Assembly (NCBI GenBank): GCA_910583885.1
Contig: CAJUAC010000009.1
Coordinates: forward strand, 8,062-72,061
DNA: 64,000 nucleotides
Reading direction: 5' to 3'
Source of the DNA: an uncultured Oscillospiraceae bacterium
GTDB lineage: Bacteria > Bacillota > Clostridia > Oscillospirales > Oscillospiraceae
Of the stretch, positions 43,718 to 51,800 are shown one piece after another. The notes beneath the pieces were generated by a model, which had not been told where the DNA came from, did no database searches, and saw only the letters and a list, made by a program, of their open reading frames with translations. Every line of letters begins with the position of its first letter. Position 1 is the first letter of the stretch. The position numbers and the translations under genes were made by a program.

Positions 43718-44356
43718 TCAACAGCAGAACACCCGCATCCCGCAGGTATTGAGCCCCATGCAGAGCATATAGGAGCAGGCCAGCCGTGCGCACATGTTAT
43801 TGCCGCCGCAGCCGCTGCTGAACACCTCGTAGCCCTCCGGGCGGTAGGCTTCCCCGTTGTTCTCCACATAATTGAGCGTCTGCCGGTACTCTGCATTCCC
43901 CGGCTCCATCTGGCAGGCGGTCTGGAAATACCGCCGCGCCTCGTCCACCCAGCCCCGGCGGTAGCAGATGGTGCCCATCAGGAAATTCCACTCGCCGTTG
44001 TGATCCCCAATCTGGCCCAACAGCTGCTCCGCCATCCCCAGGTCATTACGGTTGATGGCCATGCGCACCCGCTGGAAAGCGGGATTCCCCGCCGCCTGCT
44101 GCTGGTACTGGTATCCGCCATAGCTCCGCTGCTGGGTATAGCCGCTGGCAGCAGTGGCTGTCCGGCCGCTGCGCTGCTTCTGGATGGCATCGTAGGCGGC
44201 GTTGATGTCCTTCATCTTCTCCTGGGCGAGATCCGCCAGAGGGTTATCGTGGTAGTTATCCGGATGGTACTTCCGTGCAAGCTCCCGATAGGCCTTTTTG
44301 ACCTCCTCATCCGTGGCGGTACTAGGGATATTCAAGACTTCATAGGGATCGGTCAT
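43718..44356 (-). CDS. DnaJ-domain protein with cysteine-rich tail
   Basis: Protein of 212 residues. A J domain (1-65) has the HPD motif at 31-33 and so could stimulate a DnaK. A Gln/Gly/Tyr-rich linker follows, then a TPR-like pair of helices (about 100-165). The last 32 residues hold seven Cys (GCGGNNMC to FCC), which suggests metal binding or membrane association. It lacks the zinc-finger and substrate domains of true DnaJ. Its start overlaps the DUF5685 stop (ATGA). Confidence 0.85.
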   Translation of the reverse strand: MTDPYEVLNIPSTATDEEVKKAYRELARKYHPDNYHDNPLADLAQEKMKDINAAYDAIQKQRSGRTATAASGYTQQRSYGGYQYQQQAAGNPAFQRVRMAINRNDLGMAEQLLGQIGDHNGEWNFLMGTICYRRGWVDEARRYFQTACQMEPGNAEYRQTLNYVENNGEAYRPEGYEVFSSGCGGNNMCARLACSYMLCMGLNTCGMRVFCC

Positions 44357-45249
44357 AGCTGCTCCTTATTTCTGCCTCCGATACGCAGGGCCATATCGTT
44401 GGCTTGGAATGTGCCCTCTAAAACAGCCCTTCCTACAAGGAAGAGGCCCTCATACACCGTAGAACGGATCACGCCGCCCCACGCGCCGAAGTCCCACAGC
44501 TCAAAAGCCGCAGCCATCAGGCGGATGGAGTGGTCCAGGCTCACCACCAGGCTCTCCCGGGCCTCCTCCGTCAGCTTCCCCTCCGTCAGGGCAAAGCGGC
44601 AGATGAGGGGATTGTAACTCCCAGAGTCAAAGTCCGCCGCCAAATCGTCTGCTGCGTCTACCAAGTAGACCCAGCGGCCCAGGTGATAGAGCAGCTGCTC
44701 CAGCACCCGGCGCTTCACCGGGTCGCCAACCTCCCCTGCCGCACCAGCCAGCAGCCGGGCAAAGGCGTCGGCTGGCTCGTCCAGGGAGGGGCAGTGCTCC
44801 TCCTCCAGTACCCGCAGGCGGGCCAGGTGATCCCTGGTGGTCTGGTCAAACTCCGGACGGAAGCGGCGGGCACGCCTATAAGCATGGCCTAATGCGGCAG
44901 CAGCGGCCAGATACTTCCCTTTCCCCTTCCCAGGGTCTGCCAAAGCATCCTGGAGCTGCCACCAGGCCAGGATGACGCTCTGGTCCGCCGCCAACTCCAG
45001 GGCCTCGTTCCCTGGGAAATAGTCCCTGCCCTTCCATGGGTGGGCGATACATCCGCTGTGGAGGCGGGGCGGCTCCTCCTGGGGCCATAGGAGGATGGAT
45101 AAAAACGTAAAATCATAGTTGAGGATGAAGCGGGCCGCCTGGCCATGCCGTGCGCCCAGCACCCGGCATAAGCCACAATAGGCCGCGCCAAAGCGCCCCT
45201 TCTCCTCCTCCGTCAGCCGGGCGGCAGACGGCCTCACATAGCCGAACAC
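44353..45249 (-). CDS. DUF5685 family protein
   Basis: Mostly helical protein of 298 residues. The N-terminal YCGLCR (C25, C28) followed by RFILNYDFTFLSILL matches DUF5685. Near 197-215 an acidic segment (D198, D201, D202, D206, D208 then GSYNP) recalls the Asp-rich helices of isoprenoid synthases. Function is not established. It is tightly coupled to the DnaJ-like gene and follows the RseC-like gene by three bases. Confidence 0.8.
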   Translation of the reverse strand: MFGYVRPSAARLTEEEKGRFGAAYCGLCRVLGARHGQAARFILNYDFTFLSILLWPQEEPPRLHSGCIAHPWKGRDYFPGNEALELAADQSVILAWWQLQDALADPGKGKGKYLAAAAALGHAYRRARRFRPEFDQTTRDHLARLRVLEEEHCPSLDEPADAFARLLAGAAGEVGDPVKRRVLEQLLYHLGRWVYLVDAADDLAADFDSGSYNPLICRFALTEGKLTEEARESLVVSLDHSIRLMAAAFELWDFGAWGGVIRSTVYEGLFLVGRAVLEGTFQANDMALRIGGRNKEQL

Positions 45250-45252
45250 AGC

Positions 45253-45657
45253 CTACAGCTTCCTGGTAATCTGGTAGACAACCATCTGCCGGCCCCTGCG
45301 CACGCGGCGGTCGCAGATTACTGCCCCGGCGATACCCATTCCAAAGCCCAATGCGCCGCTCAGATACCGCGCCATCTCAGGCAGGCCGGAGGGCAGCAGG
45401 TAGCCCAACAGGAACAGTGCCACTGGTGCCAGGTACACCAGGGCCGCAAAGCCCAGCACCCGGTTGTCACTGTATAGCTCCACCCGATCCCCAACCGCTA
45501 CGGGGATTTCTGTACAGGCGCGGACTACCACCTTAGCTGCCTTGGCTGCGCACCCGCCGCAGTGCTCACAGTCGTGGCCGCAGGCGGTCTGCCGGGCCAC
45601 CGCCACCTCTGCCTGACCGGGTGCGGGCAGGCCGGTGACTGTTGCAATCTGTGTCAT
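45253..45657 (-). CDS. SoxR-reducing/RseC-family membrane protein
   Basis: Inner-membrane protein of 134 residues. The N-terminal cytosolic part has the CGHDCEHCGGC cluster (about residues 26-36) typical of RseC/RsxC-associated proteins, followed by two membrane helices at about 68-88 and 97-117. Family members influence envelope stress signalling and electron transfer to SoxR in Proteobacteria; the role in Clostridia is not known. Confidence 0.85.
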   Translation of the reverse strand: MTQIATVTGLPAPGQAEVAVARQTACGHDCEHCGGCAAKAAKVVVRACTEIPVAVGDRVELYSDNRVLGFAALVYLAPVALFLLGYLLPSGLPEMARYLSGALGFGMGIAGAVICDRRVRRGRQMVVYQITRKL

Positions 45658-45666
45658 GGCACCCCC

Positions 45667-46899
45667 CTAGGACGTGATCTTGCAGGCTATACTGGGCGGC
45701 GACCCAACAGCACCCACCTGGTCATGGCCGTCGACAAAGATCATCGCATCCACAGTATACGTCCCATTGGAGGCGAATTGGGTGAGATCCACCACTACGC
45801 GGATATCTTCCGCTGCCACCTTCTCCAGCTCCGCAGCGGGACCCCGCAGCAGGACATCCACCGAGTTGGTAATCAGACTGAAGCGCTGGCCGCTGCTCAG
45901 GCCAATGGGTGAAATATCACTCACGGAGAAAGCCCTCGTCTCCAGGCCGCGGAAACGGATGCCCAAGGTGGTGGTCGTAATACCGCTGAGATTGACGCAT
46001 CCAGCAGGGATAGGGATCTCCATAGGCCGGTCCACATCGGACAGGATGGTGGTTAGATCCACCTCCCCCATGGGGATCTCTGTAATGGTCTCCAGGTTGG
46101 CGGCCTCTCCGGCTACCGTAATACTCTCATCCTCCAGCCACCAGCGGACGTTCGCCTCCATAGAGCCGGCGGCCTGCTTAAACTTCACCGCCAAAGGCAG
46201 CTCCTTAATGACATATACCGGCGCGGTCACGCTTACACGCTTGTCAGAGACACGGATGTGCTCATTCTGCACGGCATTGCCCTGGCCATCCAGCATCTCA
46301 TAGCTGAAATCCTGCTGGACTGTTCCATTGGCATTGGTCAAATCCACCGTTATGTGAATGGATTCCACCTGCTCCACATCCTCCTCTTTACCGCTGAGGG
46401 TGATAGCTGTAGGCTCTGCCACCAAACGGTCGGTCATATAAATGTAACCTTCTGCTACCTCCCCCACTACATTCACCACCACGGGCACCTGTTTGGAATA
46501 CATCGGCACCACCTGGACGGTGACAGTGGAGCGAGAGCCCTGGATGCTGATATCCGCACGGCTGATGTTGTCAGAGGTTGCAAAGGTATAGGTCCGCGGA
46601 TAGGTACCTGCGGCGTTGATGCTGGTCAAATCCACCTGGGGGCGGATATCGCTGCGCCGCAGGTTGGAGATGATGGTCCGCGGCCCGCTGACAGAGATAT
46701 CCATTGTGATGTCCTCGTCATCTACCAGCATCAACCCCCGGTTGGGCAGCGTGTCCTCCTCACCGATAAACTCAATCGGCACTTCCTTAAATTCCCTTGT
46801 GATGGTGTTGCCAAGCACATCATCCACATACAGCCAGAAAACGATGGCCAGCAGCAGGGACAGCACCAGGTACAGGATCTTATTGACCTTTTCACTCAT
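45667..46899 (-). CDS. cdaR: CdaA regulatory protein CdaR (YbbR domains)
   Basis: Regulator of the diadenylate cyclase, 410 residues. One membrane helix (about 8-25) precedes four tandem YbbR repeats outside the membrane. The start at 46899 overlaps the cdaA stop by eight bases, the normal coupling. Confidence 0.93.
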   Translation of the reverse strand: MSEKVNKILYLVLSLLLAIVFWLYVDDVLGNTITREFKEVPIEFIGEEDTLPNRGLMLVDDEDITMDISVSGPRTIISNLRRSDIRPQVDLTSINAAGTYPRTYTFATSDNISRADISIQGSRSTVTVQVVPMYSKQVPVVVNVVGEVAEGYIYMTDRLVAEPTAITLSGKEEDVEQVESIHITVDLTNANGTVQQDFSYEMLDGQGNAVQNEHIRVSDKRVSVTAPVYVIKELPLAVKFKQAAGSMEANVRWWLEDESITVAGEAANLETITEIPMGEVDLTTILSDVDRPMEIPIPAGCVNLSGITTTTLGIRFRGLETRAFSVSDISPIGLSSGQRFSLITNSVDVLLRGPAAELEKVAAEDIRVVVDLTQFASNGTYTVDAMIFVDGHDQVGAVGSPPSIACKITS

Positions 46900-47788
46900 C
46901 CTCTTTTCCACCATCCTTTTTCTCCTTGGCAAGCAGGGCCTTCCAGCCCTTGCGCTTCTTCCCGTTCTTCTCGTCATCCTCCTCAGGCTGAGGCAGCAGC
47001 TCATTGCGCAGCAGCTGCTCCAGAGTCTCCGTCATCAGGTGCCGCTTGAGCATCCCCCCTACCGCTACGGAAATGGAGCCTGTCTCCTCAGAGACCAGGA
47101 CCACAACAGCATCGGAGTTCTCACTCATGCCGATACCGGCCCGGTGGCGCATCCCCAGATCCCGGCTCAGATTCACATTGCGGCTCAGCGGGAGCATACA
47201 GCCCGCCCCCAGTACCCGGCCCTCCCGGATGATTACCGCACCGTCGTGCATGGGCGCCTTGACAAAGAAGATATTTTTCAGCAGCTCCGAGGAGACCTCC
47301 GCATCCAGCTTTGTCCCACTGCGCAGGACCTCATCCAGCTGGATATGACGCTCAAAGACGATGAGAGCACCCGTGCGGGATTTGCTCATGTCGCCGCAGG
47401 CGGAAACAGTCTGGGAAATCGCCTGCTCAATCGTCTGCCGGTCCACCTGGGGCTTGGAAAACAGCTGCAAAAAGGGCAGCTGGCTGCTCCCCACCTGCTC
47501 CAGCACCCGGCGGATCTCCGGCTGGAACAGGATAATCAGGGCCACAACGCCCCACTCCACTATATGGCTGAGCAGGAAGTTGAGCGCCCTGAGCCGCCCG
47601 GAGGACAGCCACAGTGCGATGATGACCACCAGCACCCCCTTAATCAGCCGGGACGAGTTGGTCCTGCGTACCAGCAGCAGCAGCCGGTACACTAGATAGG
47701 CAATCACCAGGATGTCCAGCACATCCCACGGTTGTAGCGAGAGGACAAAGTTGCTCACCCTCTGGGTTACGATTGTCAACACATCCAT
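46892..47788 (-). CDS. cdaA: Diadenylate cyclase CdaA
   Basis: Makes c-di-AMP, which controls potassium and osmolyte transport, 298 residues. Three N-terminal membrane helices (about 22-90) are followed by the DAC domain with DGA at 182-184 and RHR at 214-216, both intact. A Lys/Glu-rich tail extends the C-terminus. The ATG at 47788 follows GGAGGGACGCC. No glmM gene follows cdaR here, unlike in Bacillus. Confidence 0.96.
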   Translation of the reverse strand: MDVLTIVTQRVSNFVLSLQPWDVLDILVIAYLVYRLLLLVRRTNSSRLIKGVLVVIIALWLSSGRLRALNFLLSHIVEWGVVALIILFQPEIRRVLEQVGSSQLPFLQLFSKPQVDRQTIEQAISQTVSACGDMSKSRTGALIVFERHIQLDEVLRSGTKLDAEVSSELLKNIFFVKAPMHDGAVIIREGRVLGAGCMLPLSRNVNLSRDLGMRHRAGIGMSENSDAVVVLVSEETGSISVAVGGMLKRHLMTETLEQLLRNELLPQPEEDDEKNGKKRKGWKALLAKEKKDGGKEDE

Positions 47789-47826
47789 GGCGTCCCTCCG
47801 TTGAAATGAATCCATAAGTAAACTAT

Positions 47827-47855
47827 ATTTTAATCTAAGTGCGGGAAAAAAGCAA
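47827..47855 (-). promoter_or_regulatory. Promoter of the cdaA operon
   Basis: TTGCTT (47850-47855), 17 bases, TAAAAT (47827-47832) on the minus strand, about 40 bases before the ATG. Confidence 0.75.
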
Positions 47856-48128
47856 CAAATTTACCGCCATATTTTTGGCAGAAAAACATGCTCCCTTTAC
47901 GGAAAATCACTTTTTATATGGATATCCTCTGGAAATCATGGCTATAACCGGAAAATACCGGAACAATTCCATGAGAATATTCACAAAAAGTTTATAGGAT
48001 AAGAAGGAGGCGGATTTTCCCACCTCCCTCTCTTTCCTTCCCAAGAGATCATTTGTCAAGGGGGACCCAAAAGATGAAATCCCCCGACAAGCTATGATCT
48101 ATCTCTTTTCGTGATGTCACCAAGCGGC
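47856..48128. other. A+T-rich intergenic stretch with stem-loops
   Basis: No gene is seen. Several inverted repeats are present: GCCATATTTTTGGC, CCGGAAAATACCGG, an 8-bp stem near 48006-48030 (GGAGGCGG with CCACCTCC), and a composite stem at 48053-48090 in which TTGTC and GGGGGA pair with TCCCCC and GACAA. The last two lie downstream of the hydrolase gene and may end its transcript, though U-runs are weak. Confidence 0.55.
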
Positions 48129-49034
48129 TTATAACGAATCTTTCAAAACAAAGGTCTCCTTGGGAAATTGATGCCGACTCCCTTCTTGGAGAGCAAACTC
48201 CACATGAATACCGTCCCTGTTTGTTATTTCATATAATTGCTTTGCCATTGGAAGGCAAGCTTCGTCACATGCGCCGCAAAAAATTTTTAATTCAATATTT
48301 TTTTGCTTGACAGCGTTCAGCAAATCTTCTGCATGGTCTTTCAGTATAGGAACCCACGGGCTCTGCAAAATCAACATATCGCAGCGTGCAGGCGCAAATA
48401 TGATAGCTCGCAACAGCATATCACACCCTGCTGAAAAACCACCGCAGACAATCTGCTTATAGCCTTTGTTTTGCACTTTTTCTATTGCTTTTGCCACTGG
48501 TACATAGGACACCATATCATAACTCCAGCGATACATTCCATATCCGTCTGGCTCAGCACTTTGTATTGTTTCCAGTTGCCACTGAGTACGATCTCTTAAT
48601 ATCGGTTCCCAATCGTCTCGTGCAATCTGTCCATTCTGGGTATTTCCGTGAACAGCCAGAAACAATTTGTCAGCTTTTTGTCTTTCCCAGGTGAATGCCG
48701 CTTTTGCTCTTGACACGGCATCTGCATAACGATTATCAGAAACGGATTTCAACGAAATAAACGCAGCGTTATTTTTTAGTGACGCAAAATCGTCATCTTC
48801 TAATACTTTCGGGCGATACCACCATCCCTTTTCATAAATGGCCGTTGCCAGCCATTCCAATGCTTTTTCCGGCAGATTGGCCCCACCTGCTAAACAAGCA
48901 AGAAAATATAGTGTTTGTGGCCCGTATTCTTCAGGATTGTTTTTATATTCTTCCAGCAAAAATTGATATGCTGCAGCATATCCGTTCTCAGCGATTGACA
49001 ATGTTTCCTCTAATAAGTCATTTTCTTTTTTCAT
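48129..49034 (-). CDS. Alpha/beta hydrolase with helical N-terminal region
   Basis: Protein of 301 residues. The N-terminal third (about 1-105) looks like TPR helices (LYFLACLAGGANLPEKALEW). The C-terminal two-thirds have an alpha/beta hydrolase layout with the nucleophile elbow GGFSAGCD near 198, an Asp in CGACDEA near 258 and a His in GSRHQF near 287. No signal peptide is seen. Base composition is much more A+T-rich than in the flanking operons, pointing to transfer. AAGGAG lies 12 bases before the ATG, rather far. The substrate is unknown. Confidence 0.75.
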   Translation of the reverse strand: MKKENDLLEETLSIAENGYAAAYQFLLEEYKNNPEEYGPQTLYFLACLAGGANLPEKALEWLATAIYEKGWWYRPKVLEDDDFASLKNNAAFISLKSVSDNRYADAVSRAKAAFTWERQKADKLFLAVHGNTQNGQIARDDWEPILRDRTQWQLETIQSAEPDGYGMYRWSYDMVSYVPVAKAIEKVQNKGYKQIVCGGFSAGCDMLLRAIIFAPARCDMLILQSPWVPILKDHAEDLLNAVKQKNIELKIFCGACDEACLPMAKQLYEITNRDGIHVEFALQEGSRHQFPKETFVLKDSL

Positions 49035-49554
49035 GTATAATGAAAGCTCCTTTTAACAGTTAGAGGATAGCATTATGTGCGCATCCTCCAATCACACTAT
49101 TTTTCTCATAACACATCATCTTTCCCTTAATGTATTTATGGAAATGCATAGCACGACCATACAAATTCGACTTTGTCGAATTGATACAGGCAAAGTATAC
49201 CACCGATACTGTCAACATTCAACCCTCATTTATGCGCGCTGATAGCAGTGGTCATGTAAGACACAGGTATATACTCTGTGCCGCTTATTGGTGGCTGAAG
49301 ACCCCCAAGCCCTCAGTGATCCAACGGCATCTGCATCCGATACATCAGCCGCCCACGAAGGGCTCACGGCTGCCGTCAGGCAGTACCACCATCGGCCTCT
49401 GGCCGGTGGTGAGTAAGTGCCCTCTTAGTATGATGATCTATAAAGAGAGCGGAGCGCCCAGGTCATCCCCGGACGCTCCTGCTTCCTTCCCTCCTGCTGG
49501 TTGATCACCGCCTCAGAATGTAGCAGGTGGTTTCACCACCTGCTACATTACATC
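49035..49554. other. Structured non-coding region of unknown nature
   Basis: No gene is supported in this 520-base gap. It holds the palindrome TTCGAC-TTT-GTCGAA near 49167-49181 and an imperfect inverted repeat near 49181-49215. A run of stems follows: TAAG/CTTA with CACAG/CTGTG near 49257-49288, AGCCCT/AGGGCT near 49308-49363, CTGCC/GGCAG near 49372-49385, an 11-bp stem CACCATCGGCC/GGCCGGTGGTG near 49388-49412, and GGAGCG/CGCTCC near 49451-49478. It may be a structured RNA or a worn mobile-element end. Confidence 0.5.
49518..49548 (-). terminator. 13-bp perfect hairpin after the NifS-like gene
   Basis: ATGTAGCAGGTGG (49518-49530) pairs with 49536-49548 around TTTCA, seven bases beyond the stop codon at 49555. 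The U-tract is short. Confidence 0.7.
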
Positions 49555-50673
49555 TCACGAGAGCCGGTTCAGCAGCCCCAGGACCTGTTCTACCTCCCCT
49601 GCCGTGTTGAAAACAGAGGCGGAAAAGCGAAGGGTACCGGTTTCCGCCGTACCGGCGGTCATGTGGGCCAACGGTGCGCAGTGCAGGCCCGCCCGCACTG
49701 CCACCCCCTGTGACGACAGCTGGTCGCCCAGGGTTTCCGGGTCTGTTTTCAGCGGCAGGACACTCAGTACTGAGCTCCCTGCCCTGCCGCCATCGAATAC
49801 CTGGAATGTCCCCATCCGTTGCAGCCCATCCGCCAGCAGGGCGATGATCCCCTGCTCCTGCTGGGCAATGCGCCCCACGCCCATCCGGCGCACGAAGCGC
49901 AGGCCCTCCAGCAGCCCGGCCGCACCGTGGACATTCTGGGTTCCCGCCTCCAGCCGGTCCGGCAGGAAGTCTGGCATCTCCTGGAGCCGGGACAAGCTCC
50001 CTGTGCCGCCCTCCAGTAAGGGACGGGGGATCTGCCCGTCCCCACACAACAGCAGTCCCGTCCCCTGGGGGCCGTAAAGGCCCTTGTGGCCTGGCATCGC
50101 CACATAGGCCGCCCCCCACCGCCGCAGGCTTACTGGGTGAATGCCAGCAGACTGGGAGGCATCCACTACCAGAGGGACGCCCCGCTCCCGGCAGATACCC
50201 GCGATCTCGTCAATGGGCAGGACATAACCAAATACATTGGATACATGGGTGCAGACCACCGCCTTTACACTCCCGTCCACTACCCGGCGGAAGCCCTCTG
50301 CCATCTGGCCAGGATCGAAGAGCCTGCCGTTGACAATGCGTGTGGACACACCGCCGATGGCGTGGAGGGGACGGGTAACAGCGTTATGCTCATAGCCGGA
50401 GATCACCACAGTGTCCCCAGGGGACACCAGGCTCTTGATGGCAATATTCAGGGCATGGGTAGCGTTGTTGGTCAGGATGACATTGTCTGGCTGGGAAACA
50501 TCAAAAAATTCTGCCGCCTCTGTCCGGCAGCGCAGCATCAGCTCCGCCGCCTCCCTGGCGGCAGGGTAATCCCCCCGCCCTGGGGTGGTCATCGTATGGA
50601 TTGCGCCCGCCACGGCTGCCGGTACAGTGTCCGGCTTTTGCAATGTGGTGGCTGCGCTGTCAAAATAGATCAT
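49555..50673 (-). CDS. Cysteine desulfurase-like class V aminotransferase
   Basis: PLP enzyme of 372 residues in the SufS/CsdA branch. The PLP Lys is in MPGHKGLYGPQG near 198, and the persulfide Cys in VAVRAGLHCAPLAH near 335. The N-terminal FDSAATTLQKP is typical. The gene follows a DUF3343 gene, a pairing seen in clusters that move sulfur or selenium, so selenocysteine or thio-modification supply is plausible; no selD or selA is nearby. Confidence 0.88.
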   Translation of the reverse strand: MIYFDSAATTLQKPDTVPAAVAGAIHTMTTPGRGDYPAAREAAELMLRCRTEAAEFFDVSQPDNVILTNNATHALNIAIKSLVSPGDTVVISGYEHNAVTRPLHAIGGVSTRIVNGRLFDPGQMAEGFRRVVDGSVKAVVCTHVSNVFGYVLPIDEIAGICRERGVPLVVDASQSAGIHPVSLRRWGAAYVAMPGHKGLYGPQGTGLLLCGDGQIPRPLLEGGTGSLSRLQEMPDFLPDRLEAGTQNVHGAAGLLEGLRFVRRMGVGRIAQQEQGIIALLADGLQRMGTFQVFDGGRAGSSVLSVLPLKTDPETLGDQLSSQGVAVRAGLHCAPLAHMTAGTAETGTLRFSASVFNTAGEVEQVLGLLNRLS

Positions 50674-50738
50674 CTCATTGCGCTCCTCCTAAAGCAGCAT
50701 CGGAGGGGAGCCGTCCGCCCGGGGCGGCCCCCCTCCCT

Positions 50739-50993
50739 TTATATAGCAACCTCGCTGAACGATCCATCAGCGCCAGCGTAGAAAACGCGCATGGGCAGCA
50801 GGCCCTCCGCCCGCAGCCGCTCCAGGGCCGTGGGCAGATACCCCTCCGCAATCCGCACCGCGTAGCTGCATCCCCTGTCGGTCAGCCCCATCGGGGGCCG
50901 GAAAAAACGGGCCGTAATGCCGGACCGCTCCAGGATGCGGCTCATACGCTGGGCATGGGTGATCGAGCGGCTCAGTAAAAGATAGTATGGCAA
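50739..50993 (-). CDS. DUF3343 putative sulfur/selenium carrier
   Basis: Small protein of 84 residues when started at the TTG at 50993, which has GGGGAGG eight bases upstream and gives the normal family length. A longer open frame would add 49 residues of unlikely sequence. The family core YYLLLSRSITHAQRMSRIL, then RFFRPP and a single central Cys in RGCSYAVRI, is clear. DUF3343 proteins are proposed Se/S carriers because of their Cys and neighbourhood with desulfurases, as here. Confidence 0.8.
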   Translation of the reverse strand: MPYYLLLSRSITHAQRMSRILERSGITARFFRPPMGLTDRGCSYAVRIAEGYLPTALERLRAEGLLPMRVFYAGADGSFSEVAI

Positions 50994-51094
50994 TGCTACC
51001 GCCTCCCCTGCTTGTATTGTATGACAGCAGCCAGGAAAGGTTCCGGCAGCGTCCCAGCCCATCCAGGCTAAGACGCTGCCGCATGTGACCATAT

Positions 51095-51793
51095 CTACAT
51101 TCCACTCCCCAGCCAGAGGACCCGCACAAGCTGCTCCCAAACCATCTGCACAGCAGCCAGCCCCACCAGGTAGGACACCGCATTCGCCGTCAGCCCATAG
51201 GCAAAAGCCCTGCCTGCGGAATGCCCCTGGAAGAACCTGGCGTATAGTACCGCCTCCACAAAGGCGATCACCCCTTCTATTGGAAGCAAAAGGATACTAT
51301 ATAAGATCATGCCATAGGACCCCACCCCGCTCCGGACAATATGGGTGCCAAGGAACAGCGCCAGAGCGCCCTGTGTCACCAGGTTGACCAGCAAAAATGG
51401 TTTCCAGTTTTTCTTCCAGTCAAAGCGGAACGCCAGCAGTACCAACCCCTCCACCAACAATGTCAGCAGCAGGGTAACAAGGGTCTGTAGGGCAACCACC
51501 AGCCAAAGGGGCATCACCGAAACGCTCTTCCTGGCCCAATCCACAGTCACAGCATCCTGCAACACCCTCCGCTCCATGGTATCTGAGCTCCAGACCTCGC
51601 CAGATCCCGTCATGATGATAATCCGGAATTTTCTCGGCGTATCCAGGCCGCTGAACCGGTGGACGTCGTCCTTCCCGGATACATGCAGGAAAAGCTGGCT
51701 GGAGTTCTCCATGGTACAGGGTTCCCACCCCTCTGGGATCTCACTGCGCAGGCCGTCCAGCAAGCCCTTCCTCCTTGCCCGTTCACTCCCCAC
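51095..51793 (-). CDS. Unknown membrane protein
   Basis: Up to 232 residues. The N-terminal 85 residues look like an exported beta-rich domain but have no signal peptide. Four hydrophobic segments follow at about 93-118, 132-150, 160-183 and 195-215. The open frame begins with GTG at 51793; a TTG ten codons later (51763) has AAGGAGG six bases upstream and is a better initiation site. Either the start is unusual or the N-terminus has been lost. It is seven bases downstream of the EEP gene. Confidence 0.6.
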   Translation of the reverse strand: MGSERARRKGLLDGLRSEIPEGWEPCTMENSSQLFLHVSGKDDVHRFSGLDTPRKFRIIIMTGSGEVWSSDTMERRVLQDAVTVDWARKSVSVMPLWLVVALQTLVTLLLTLLVEGLVLLAFRFDWKKNWKPFLLVNLVTQGALALFLGTHIVRSGVGSYGMILYSILLLPIEGVIAFVEAVLYARFFQGHSAGRAFAYGLTANAVSYLVGLAAVQMVWEQLVRVLWLGSGM

Positions 51794-51800
51794 TTGTACC

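Noticed and set aside
49130..49504. Plus-strand frame of 124 codons in the unexplained gap
   Set aside because: No Shine-Dalgarno, low-complexity translation without family resemblance, and it runs through all the stems.
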